Assembly (NCBI GenBank): GCA_022013635.1
Contig: JAKLPX010000318.1
Location: forward strand, 1 to 5,446
DNA: 5,446 bases
Direction: 5' to 3'
Source: Candidatus Delongbacteria bacterium
GTDB taxonomy: Bacteria > UBA4055
The notes under the pieces were generated by a model. That model was given only the letters and a program-made list of their open reading frames with translations. It did no database searches and was not told the origin of the DNA. Shown here in pieces: positions 1 to 5,446 of this stretch; within the stretch, counting starts at the first letter, position 1; each line of letters starts with the position of its first letter. Position numbers and translations under genes: made by a program.

Positions 1-2557
1 ATCTAAAGTGGAGATCCCGATAAAAAGTAATATGGTGCCTAATATTTATTGTACCGTAACTGTAATTCAGCCGAATTCAAGTTCGGATAATGACAGACCT
101 GTAAGGATTACAGGAACGATCCCCATAAGTGTGAACGACCCGGAGACCGTGCAGAAATTAAATGTTACTATACCTGAATATTTAAGGCCGAACGAAACAT
201 TCAAATGCAAAATTCATGCAGACGGAGAGACTCAATTTACCATCGCGGTTGTTGACGAGGGACTTTTGAGCATAACGGATTTTACTTCACCTGACGCGTG
301 GAAAAACTTCTATCAGAAGATCAGGCTCGGTGTAGGTTTTTATGACCTTTATGGATTTGTAATAGGTGCGAACAAAGGACCTGTATCAAACACTTTTTCG
401 GTTGGCGGAGGACTTGCGGAAAGAGCAAAAATGCTTAACGATGTGAACGCAAACAGATTTAAACCGGTCTCGTTGTTCAAAGGGCCGTTAAAAACGGATA
501 AGAACGGTAATGCCGAAGTAGAGTTCACCATGCCAGAGTATGTCGGCGCCGTCAGGGTGATGGCGGTCAGCGCGAATAAAGGAAAATACGGAAGTTTTGA
601 GAAGCTCGTAAAAGTAAAGACCGAACTTATAGCGATGCCGTCCGTACCGAGGGTAATGACCACTGGTGACGAGGTCGAGATCCCTGTGATCATTTTCAGC
701 ATGGATGAAAAAATTAAAGAAACGGTGGTACAGATTGAGCTTGGCGGAGTATTGTTTACAGAGGAAACATCCAAAAAAATCACTTTCGCAGGCATCGAAA
801 ATAAAACGGTTTATTTTAAGATCAGGGCTAAGGATCAGGTCGGAAAGGGCGATATAAAGATAACCGCCAAATCAGGAAGTTATAAATATGAAAGCAACAC
901 GGAAATAGCCGTAAAACCACTCGCTCCGAGAGAATTCAGAACAATAACAAAAGCTGTGGAAAAGGGCGGATCGGTTAACTTCCATATACCCGAATATATC
1001 AGCAGTACGGTAAATTCATCCGTGACCATCTCAAAGATAAAAATGCCCGATATCAACAAAAGGCTTGGATATCTTATAGGCTATCCCTACGGATGTTTGG
1101 AGCAGACTGTCTCGAAAGGTTTTTCCCAGCTTTCCGTCAAGCCTTTACTCAAGCAGCACAGCGCGGTTTACGAAGAAATAGATAAAAATATTAATTCGGC
1201 AATTTCCAAATTAAGATCATTTCAGAATTCAACAGGCTCATTCAACTATTGGCCGGACGCTTCAAATTATTACAGCGGCTGGTCAGACATTTACGCGGGT
1301 CATTTCTTAACAGAAGCTAAGAAAAAAGGTTATTTCGTTCCTACGGATATGTACGACAACTGGAAGAGAAGCGAACATTCTTATGCGATAAAATGCAAAG
1401 TTGAAAATTTTAGAAGCGTGATAAACAGAAAGAACGAATCGGCTTACTACAATGTGTATTATAGAACGAGAGAGCAATTATACAGGCTTTATGTGCTTGC
1501 GATTGCCGGAGAACCGGAGATAGGAGCCATGAACATCATGAAGGAAACTAATCTGAGTTATCTGGACGATGCGGAGAAATGGATGCTTGCAATGAGCTAT
1601 AAGCTGGCAGGTATTAATGAAACTGCAAATTCAATCTCTAATCTGGCCGGAATATTGGTCGAAGATTATACAGAAATGTCCGGTTCCTTCGGAACGGCCG
1701 ACAGGGACAAGGCTGTGATCCTGACAGGACTGTGCGAAGCGGGGAATGAAGCAAAAGCGGCGTCTTTATATTCAAACCTTGTTGACAGGATTAATTCGGA
1801 CGAATGGCTATCCACCCAGACGCTTGGTTTTGTAATGCTCTCGATCGGAAAATTCATGGAAAAATATCCCGAATATTTCAATGTAACTTCAAAATTATCC
1901 GGAAGGATAGTGACAGAAAGAGACGGCGAAGTAAAATTCAAATTTAGCGATCTCACATACACGAAAGAACTAGAATCAGGATCGAAAGACATAGTGACAG
2001 TCACGCTTGATAAAGATACCGAAGCGGAAAAATGTTTTGTAAGCCTGAATTACGACGCTATTCCTTTGAAACCCGCAGACAAAAGAGAAGGAAAGGGAAT
2101 TTATATCGAAAGAACTTTCATAACGAAATCAGGAAAAACCGGCGCATTAAAGACAGTTCAGGGCGAGACTTTTACCATGAAGATAAAGATCAAAAAATCC
2201 GCCACGAACGAGCTTAAGAACATGGCGCTTGTCCAGATACTGCCTTCAGGCTGGGAGATCGAGAATGCACGGCTTGAAAACAGGAATGCCTATACTTCCG
2301 CTTCGACTAAGAAAAATTATGGCTATTCTTCAAGTACATATAATTACAGTCAGCAGATAAGATATACCGACATCAGAGACGACAGAGTAATGTGGTTCTT
2401 CGATATGGAAAAGCAGACAAAAGAGATCGAATTCGTGATAGAGCTAAGAGCAGTTTCGGTTGGGAAATTCTATTTATCACCGACTGTCGCCGAATCCATG
2501 TACAGCAAAGATTTTTTTGCGCTCGAACCGGGCATGAAAGTCGAAGTTGTGAAATAG
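1..2557 (+). CDS. Bacterial alpha-2-macroglobulin, thioester type (C-terminal half, 5' partial)
   Basis: The frame is open to the left edge, so the GTG at base 8 is probably internal and the true start lies outside. Bacterial A2Ms usually have about 1,500-1,900 residues; about 850 are visible. Counting from that GTG, residues ~45-120 are the end of the bait-region domain (VVDEGLLSITDF, then a GVxFYDLYG-type segment). Residues ~152-240 match the conserved A2M domain (FKGPLKTDKNGNAEVEFTMPE, VRVMAV). Residues ~345-625 form the helical thioester domain, with YPYGCLEQTVS carrying Cys363 and Gln366 (bases 1094-1105). Tyr359 sits four residues before the Cys, where a tyrosine was reported to shield the thioester in Salmonella A2M. 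Residues ~695-845 are the last macroglobulin domain (LPSGWEI, YTDIRDDRVMWFFD). By family knowledge this is a periplasmic, usually inner-membrane-anchored protease trap: bait cleavage exposes the thioester, which bonds to the attacker. The signal peptide or lipobox would lie upstream and cannot be seen. It corresponds to E. coli YfhM rather than the thioester-less YfaS type. Family call is firm; physiological role is inferred. Confidence 0.95.
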   Translation, partial: SKVEIPIKSNMVPNIYCTVTVIQPNSSSDNDRPVRITGTIPISVNDPETVQKLNVTIPEYLRPNETFKCKIHADGETQFTIAVVDEGLLSITDFTSPDAWKNFYQKIRLGVGFYDLYGFVIGANKGPVSNTFSVGGGLAERAKMLNDVNANRFKPVSLFKGPLKTDKNGNAEVEFTMPEYVGAVRVMAVSANKGKYGSFEKLVKVKTELIAMPSVPRVMTTGDEVEIPVIIFSMDEKIKETVVQIELGGVLFTEETSKKITFAGIENKTVYFKIRAKDQVGKGDIKITAKSGSYKYESNTEIAVKPLAPREFRTITKAVEKGGSVNFHIPEYISSTVNSSVTISKIKMPDINKRLGYLIGYPYGCLEQTVSKGFSQLSVKPLLKQHSAVYEEIDKNINSAISKLRSFQNSTGSFNYWPDASNYYSGWSDIYAGHFLTEAKKKGYFVPTDMYDNWKRSEHSYAIKCKVENFRSVINRKNESAYYNVYYRTREQLYRLYVLAIAGEPEIGAMNIMKETNLSYLDDAEKWMLAMSYKLAGINETANSISNLAGILVEDYTEMSGSFGTADRDKAVILTGLCEAGNEAKAASLYSNLVDRINSDEWLSTQTLGFVMLSIGKFMEKYPEYFNVTSKLSGRIVTERDGEVKFKFSDLTYTKELESGSKDIVTVTLDKDTEAEKCFVSLNYDAIPLKPADKREGKGIYIERTFITKSGKTGALKTVQGETFTMKIKIKKSATNELKNMALVQILPSGWEIENARLENRNAYTSASTKKNYGYSSSTYNYSQQIRYTDIRDDRVMWFFDMEKQTKEIEFVIELRAVSVGKFYLSPTVAESMYSKDFFALEPGMKVEVVK

Positions 2558-2565
2558 AGGTGGAG
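2558..2565 (+). promoter_or_regulatory. Shine-Dalgarno-like sequence directly after the A2M stop
   Basis: The bases AGGTGGAG follow the A2M TAG stop immediately and match five of six bases of AGGAGG. The pbpC ATG is more than 60 bases further on, far too distant for direct use. A TTG at 2575-2577 is spaced suitably, about 9-11 bases away, and opens a tiny ORF. The bases just before the pbpC ATG hold no convincing ribosome binding site. The match is seen in the sequence; its use is inference, and it could be chance in a purine-rich stretch. Confidence 0.35.
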
Positions 2566-2574
2566 AATTCTTTT

Positions 2575-2625
2575 TTGGAAAACTTCCGATCGCAGATGCA
2601 TTCGTTGCCTGGCAATACAGTTTGA
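2575..2625 (+). other. Possible leader mini-ORF upstream of pbpC (16 codons plus stop)
   Basis: TTG at 2575 opens a reading frame of 16 codons (LENFRSQMHSLPGNTV, the first residue being Met if it initiates) that ends at TGA 2623-2625. The pbpC ATG follows after three bases, in the same frame. The same frame also has a GTG at 2560, inside the Shine-Dalgarno-like sequence, and an internal ATG at 2596. The spacer contains two small potential hairpins: GGAA/TTCC at 2577-2587 and TTGC/GCAA at 2605-2615, each with a 3-base loop. One reading is that ribosomes loaded at the strong site translate the mini-ORF and restart at the pbpC ATG. The peptide resembles nothing I recognise, and the ORF may be fortuitous. 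Confidence 0.25.
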
Positions 2626-2628
2626 AGT

Positions 2629-4932
2629 ATGAAATTTATAAATAAAAAAAATATTTTAATCTCGGTCTCAGGAATAATTTTATCATTTATCCTGACAATT
2701 ATTTTCATTCCTGTTCAGCTTGAACCTGAAGAGGGATATTTCAGCAAAGTGGTACTGGATAACGAAGGTGCTATGCTCAGAATGTTTCTGAACATGGATG
2801 AACAGTGGGTCTATCCCGATACGAAAATGCCGATCCCGGAAAAGCTGAAGACCTGCGTGATAAATTTTGAGGATAAGCGGTTTGATTATCATTTCGGGAT
2901 AGACCCGGTCGCAGTTCTCAGAGCTGCATATCTGAACATAAAGAATGGTCGAATCGTTAGTGGCGGAAGTACGATCACGATGCAGCTGGCACGGATCAGA
3001 GACCAGAAAAAAAGGACTTTGGCAAATAAATTTTACGAAGCGCTTCAAAGTGTTAAATTTGAGGTTTTATTGAGTAAGGATGAGATACTCAAACAATATC
3101 TGAACTGTGCGCCGTACGGAAGAAATATTATCGGATATCAGACGGCATCATTAAAATATTTCGGGAAATATGCGGACCAATTAAGCTGGGCGGAAGCAAC
3201 TCTTCTTGCGGTTCTTCCTAACTCTCCGGGCGGGATGTCGCCCGGGATCAATCACGGAAGGATGATTAAGAAAAGAAATCTCCTTTTAAAAAGACTTTTT
3301 GAATCAAAGATCATCAGTGAAGAAATTTATAAAACGGCTGTTCTTGAAAAAGTGATAATCAGTCCTCATATATTTCCGAAAACGGCGCCTCACGCCACTG
3401 AATACTGCATAAGGAAATCAAAGGAAAATATCATAAGGTCAACGATTGACTCAAAGATACAGCAGAATATTGAAGAGATAGTTAAAAGGCACGCGGAATA
3501 TCTTCGCAACAACGGAATTAATAATCTTTCCGTGCTTGTTTGCGACACAAGAACCGGCAAGGTCAGGGCTTATATAGGCTCTCAGGATTACTGGGACGAT
3601 CCGAAACTCGGTAAAATTGACGGAGTTCAGGCAAGCCGTTCCTCAGGTTCGATCCTAAAACCTTTTCTGTACGCAAAATGCATTGATGACGGTATTATCT
3701 GCGAAAATTCTCTTATCGAGGACATACCGGTAAATATTTCCTCCTTTTCTCCTCAAAACGCGGACGATTCGTTTTCCGGGATTGTAAGGACTAAAGATGC
3801 ACTCACAAAATCTCTGAATGTGCCGGCAGTGATCCTGTTAAAGAAATTCGGGCTCACTCATTTCTACGAAGCCTTAAAAAAAATGGGTATAACTACACTT
3901 AGCAGGCCTGCTGACGACTACGGGCTATCGCTCATAATAGGAGGAGCTGAAACGAGTTTGTGGGAGGTTACAAACCTATATAGAGGTCTTGCGAATTACG
4001 GTGACTTCGGGAGAGTGACAATTTTTGAAAGCGACTCAATTGAGAAAATGGAAAGATCGTTAACAAAAGGAGCATCGTATATTGTACTGAAAATCCTTGA
4101 GGATGTAAAAAGGCCGGGGATAGAGTATTTTTGGAACCTGTTTGAAAATTCAAGACCGGTATCATGGAAAACAGGCACAAGTTACGCTCATAAGGACGCG
4201 TGGGCGATGGGAGTTACGACCGAATGGACGGTCGGTGTCTGGGCGGGTAATTTTGACGGCGAAACGAACAAGATGATCTCAGGAGCTCAAACCGCTGGAC
4301 CTGTACTGTTTGATATTTTAAACCGCATAAGTTCTAATACCGTTGAACCGTTTTACGCGCCTGCTAACGAGCTGAAAACCGTAAATGTATGCATAGCAAC
4401 AGGATACATACATTCGGAGAACTGTCCCGAAACGGAATCTGTGATGCTTCCAAAGCATAGTCAGCCTCTCCAAATATGCCCGTATCATCAAAAAATATAT
4501 TTATCAATGGACGAAAAAGAGCAGGTGTGTTCTCTGTGCTGGGAAAAAGGTCATAAGGAAAAAACCGTTCTAAAATATCCGCCTCTCGTCACGAGAACAA
4601 TGCAGAAAGCAGGTTCTGAAGTAGATCAGATACCGGAACATAAGTCTTCCTGCCCATCACTGTGGAATAATAACGACATAAGTATAGTGTATCCTCAGAG
4701 TGGATCAAGAATTTACATACCCACGGATATCGGGGGCGCAGAGCAGAAGATCAAGATGGATGTGGCTCACACTCAAAAGGATTCAAGAGTGTTCTGGTAT
4801 ATTGATAGTGTCTATTACGGGCAAAGTGAAAAAGTACACAGTCTTTCAGTCAGTCCTGAAAAAGGAATTCATACTATCAAGGTCATTGATTCAAACGGAA
4901 AATCCGACGAGATAAAGTTTGAAGTGCTGTAA
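2629..4932 (+). CDS. pbpC: Penicillin-binding protein 1C (class A PBP: transglycosylase/transpeptidase)
   Basis: The 767-residue protein is complete, close to the usual PBP1C length. An N-terminal membrane anchor (residues ~8-28, after MKFINKK) places the rest in the periplasm. The GT51 glycosyltransferase domain (~40-220) has EDKRFDYHFGIDP with catalytic Glu81, GGSTITMQLAR at 112-122, and the FEVLLSKDEILKQYLN block with Glu145. The transpeptidase domain (~300-560) has SxxK at Ser341-Lys344 (SSGSILKPF), SLN at 395-397 and KTG at 514-516. A cysteine-bearing linker follows (Cys588, 599, 617, 634, 637, 675, including CPYH), then a BiPBP_C beta domain (~680-767) that identifies PBP1C rather than PBP1A/1B. 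By family knowledge it polymerises and cross-links peptidoglycan. ATG 2629 was chosen because the same frame has a TGA two codons upstream and the anchor follows at once. It lies 71 bases after the A2M gene on the same strand, the known yfhM-pbpC arrangement, so co-transcription is likely. Its ribosome binding site is weak. Confidence 0.97.
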   Translation: MKFINKKNILISVSGIILSFILTIIFIPVQLEPEEGYFSKVVLDNEGAMLRMFLNMDEQWVYPDTKMPIPEKLKTCVINFEDKRFDYHFGIDPVAVLRAAYLNIKNGRIVSGGSTITMQLARIRDQKKRTLANKFYEALQSVKFEVLLSKDEILKQYLNCAPYGRNIIGYQTASLKYFGKYADQLSWAEATLLAVLPNSPGGMSPGINHGRMIKKRNLLLKRLFESKIISEEIYKTAVLEKVIISPHIFPKTAPHATEYCIRKSKENIIRSTIDSKIQQNIEEIVKRHAEYLRNNGINNLSVLVCDTRTGKVRAYIGSQDYWDDPKLGKIDGVQASRSSGSILKPFLYAKCIDDGIICENSLIEDIPVNISSFSPQNADDSFSGIVRTKDALTKSLNVPAVILLKKFGLTHFYEALKKMGITTLSRPADDYGLSLIIGGAETSLWEVTNLYRGLANYGDFGRVTIFESDSIEKMERSLTKGASYIVLKILEDVKRPGIEYFWNLFENSRPVSWKTGTSYAHKDAWAMGVTTEWTVGVWAGNFDGETNKMISGAQTAGPVLFDILNRISSNTVEPFYAPANELKTVNVCIATGYIHSENCPETESVMLPKHSQPLQICPYHQKIYLSMDEKEQVCSLCWEKGHKEKTVLKYPPLVTRTMQKAGSEVDQIPEHKSSCPSLWNNNDISIVYPQSGSRIYIPTDIGGAEQKIKMDVAHTQKDSRVFWYIDSVYYGQSEKVHSLSVSPEKGIHTIKVIDSNGKSDEIKFEVL

Positions 4933-4941
4933 ACAAATCAT

Positions 4942-4970
4942 TTGACTTTTTGCCGGAATATTCTTAAAAT
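4942..4970 (+). promoter_or_regulatory. Sigma70-type promoter for the tRNA gene
   Basis: TTGACT (4942-4947) and TAAAAT (4965-4970) are separated by exactly 17 bases. Each box differs from the consensus (TTGACA, TATAAT) at one position. The expected start point, near 4976-4978, leaves a short leader of about 8-10 bases before the tRNA at 4986. The promoter begins only 9 bases after the pbpC stop, and no terminator hairpin was found between pbpC and the tRNA, so pbpC transcripts may also run through. A small palindrome, CAAAT-C-ATTTG (4934-4944), overlaps the -35 box; with a one-base centre it is not a terminator. Confidence 0.6.
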
Positions 4971-4985
4971 TGAAGTTCGTTCATC

Positions 4986-5060
4986 GGGGGCATAGATTAG
5001 TTGGTTTAAATCGTTTGCTCGACAAGCAAGAGATCTCCGGTTCGAGTCCGGATGTCCCCA
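4986..5060 (+). tRNA. tRNA-Val (anticodon GAC), with unusual C33
   Basis: A full cloverleaf can be folded by hand. The acceptor stem is GGGGGCA (4986-4992) with TGTCCCC (5053-5059), seven pairs including one G-U. The D stem is GATT (4995-4998) with AATC (5009-5012), the loop carrying the conserved A14 and GG. The anticodon stem is TTTGC (5014-5018) with GCAAG (5026-5030), one G-U at its base. The variable loop has five bases (5031-5035). The T stem is TCCGG with CCGGA around the standard TTCGAGT loop (5041-5047). The seven-base anticodon loop is TCGACAA, giving anticodon GAC (5021-5023), which reads the valine codons GUC and GUU. The discriminator base is A73 (5060), as expected for valine; CCA is not encoded (CAA follows). 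The oddity is C at position 33 (5020) where nearly all tRNAs have U. Every stem pairs, so a decayed relic looks less likely than a functional variant. Confidence 0.92.
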
Positions 5061-5067
5061 CAAGTTA

Positions 5068-5446
5068 TCACTTTATCATATCTTTCATAAAATCAATCAA
5101 TTCCTTCCTTGAAGCAGGTCGTTCATTCCTGACATAATAACCAGAATTCGAAACACCTGTGATCAGGCATTGCTCAAGTGTAAGTCCGGCTATGTAACCC
5201 GCATAAAATCCGGCGTTAAAAATATCACCCGCGCCTGTTGATAATTTAGGCTCAGGTGTATAAGGACCATCAATGATGAACGATCCTTCGCTTGCAGATA
5301 CAGCAGCTTGCTTTATGCTGTGAATAACTATAGCTCTAAGCGGTAGTTTTGTGTGAATGTTTGATGAAAGATCTTTTATGCTTTCATAAACCGAATTTGC
5401 ATTCATGACTTCGGCCACCTGAACAGCTTCAGATTCATTCAGACCG
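5068..5446 (-). CDS. PfkB-family carbohydrate kinase (C-terminal part, 5' end beyond the window)
   Basis: On the minus strand an open frame enters from the right edge and ends at TGA (5070-5068). About 125 residues are visible of the usual ~300. The GTG at 5418 is an internal codon: the frame continues upstream as GLNESEAVQ, which resembles the conserved LNExEA segment of this family. The signature near the C terminus is STGAGDIFNAGF (bases 5241-5206). Its GAGD supplies the anion-hole glycines and the catalytic base Asp (5226-5224). The tail ASRKELIDFMKDMIK is typical of the last helix. Enzymes of this family phosphorylate sugars or nucleosides with ATP in the cytoplasm. The substrate cannot be told, because the N-terminal substrate-binding half is missing. 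Serine replaces the more usual Asp/Thr at the start of the motif, a tolerated variation as far as I know. The gene converges on the tRNA, with seven bases between the tRNA end and this stop codon. Confidence 0.9.
   Translation of the reverse strand, partial: GLNESEAVQVAEVMNANSVYESIKDLSSNIHTKLPLRAIVIHSIKQAAVSASEGSFIIDGPYTPEPKLSTGAGDIFNAGFYAGYIAGLTLEQCLITGVSNSGYYVRNERPASRKELIDFMKDMIK

Noticed and set aside
349..795. Minus-strand open frame of 148 codons inside the A2M gene
   Set aside because: It lies wholly opposite conserved A2M domains and its translation is a low-complexity Ser/Thr/Phe sequence typical of an antisense shadow.
1666..2004. Minus-strand open frame of 112 codons opposite the A2M thioester domain
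   Set aside because: Antisense shadow of a well-supported coding frame; no recognisable domain.
2392..2625. Plus-strand open frame of 77 codons overlapping the A2M 3' end
   Set aside because: Most of it overlaps the conserved end of A2M in another frame and is rich in Arg/Cys without domain character. Only its last part, in the spacer, was kept as a possible leader mini-ORF.
2373..3048. Two minus-strand open frames across the A2M/pbpC junction
   Set aside because: They lie opposite conserved protein-coding sequence, including the GT51 motifs, and show no family features.
3968..4180. Two overlapping minus-strand frames opposite the pbpC transpeptidase domain
   Set aside because: Two different minus frames are open over the same stretch and both are shadows of conserved pbpC sequence.
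4934..4951. Palindrome CAAAT-C-ATTTG followed by a T run, as a pbpC terminator
   Set aside because: As a hairpin it has only about three A/T-rich pairs once a minimal loop is allowed, too weak for intrinsic termination; the T run overlaps the likely tRNA promoter.
5068..5418. Start of the kinase at the GTG at 5418
   Set aside because: The frame stays open to the window edge with a conserved LNExEA-like segment upstream, and family members are about 300 residues, so 5418 is internal.

Overview
The window reads as ordinary bacterial chromosome with about 40-45% G+C by eye. It holds the C-terminal half of a bacterial alpha-2-macroglobulin (A2M), a complete penicillin-binding protein 1C (PbpC), one tRNA gene, and the C-terminal part of a PfkB-family sugar kinase on the opposite strand. 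The cysteine-rich linker and the C-terminal domain of the PbpC, the weak ribosome binding site before it, and the tRNA without an encoded CCA end all fit a member of the Bacteroidota/FCB group or a relative. This placement is inference from protein character, not a tested phylogeny.

Layout. Bases 1-2557 (+) encode the A2M, open at the left edge, running from the end of the bait-region domain through the thioester domain (motif CLEQ) to the terminal macroglobulin domain. A 71-base spacer follows. It holds a strong Shine-Dalgarno-like sequence placed too far upstream to serve pbpC, plus a tiny ORF in the same frame as pbpC that stops 3 bases before its ATG. Bases 2629-4932 (+) encode PbpC, with every catalytic motif of the glycosyltransferase and transpeptidase domains intact. 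Bases 4933-4985 carry a good sigma70-type promoter, followed by a tRNA with a GAC (valine) anticodon at 4986-5060. That tRNA has C instead of the near-universal U at position 33. Seven bases further on, the stop codon of a convergent PfkB kinase begins; that gene runs off the right edge.

How they work together. Linkage of thioester-type A2M with pbpC is a known bacterial gene pair (yfhM-pbpC in E. coli). The usual interpretation is that A2M traps attacking proteases in the periplasm while PBP1C repairs the peptidoglycan, and both genes look functional here. The tRNA and the kinase appear to be unrelated neighbours with their own transcription. I saw no CRISPR array, insertion sequence, phage gene or plainly new multi-gene system. 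The observations most worth checking are the C33 tRNA and the leader arrangement before pbpC.
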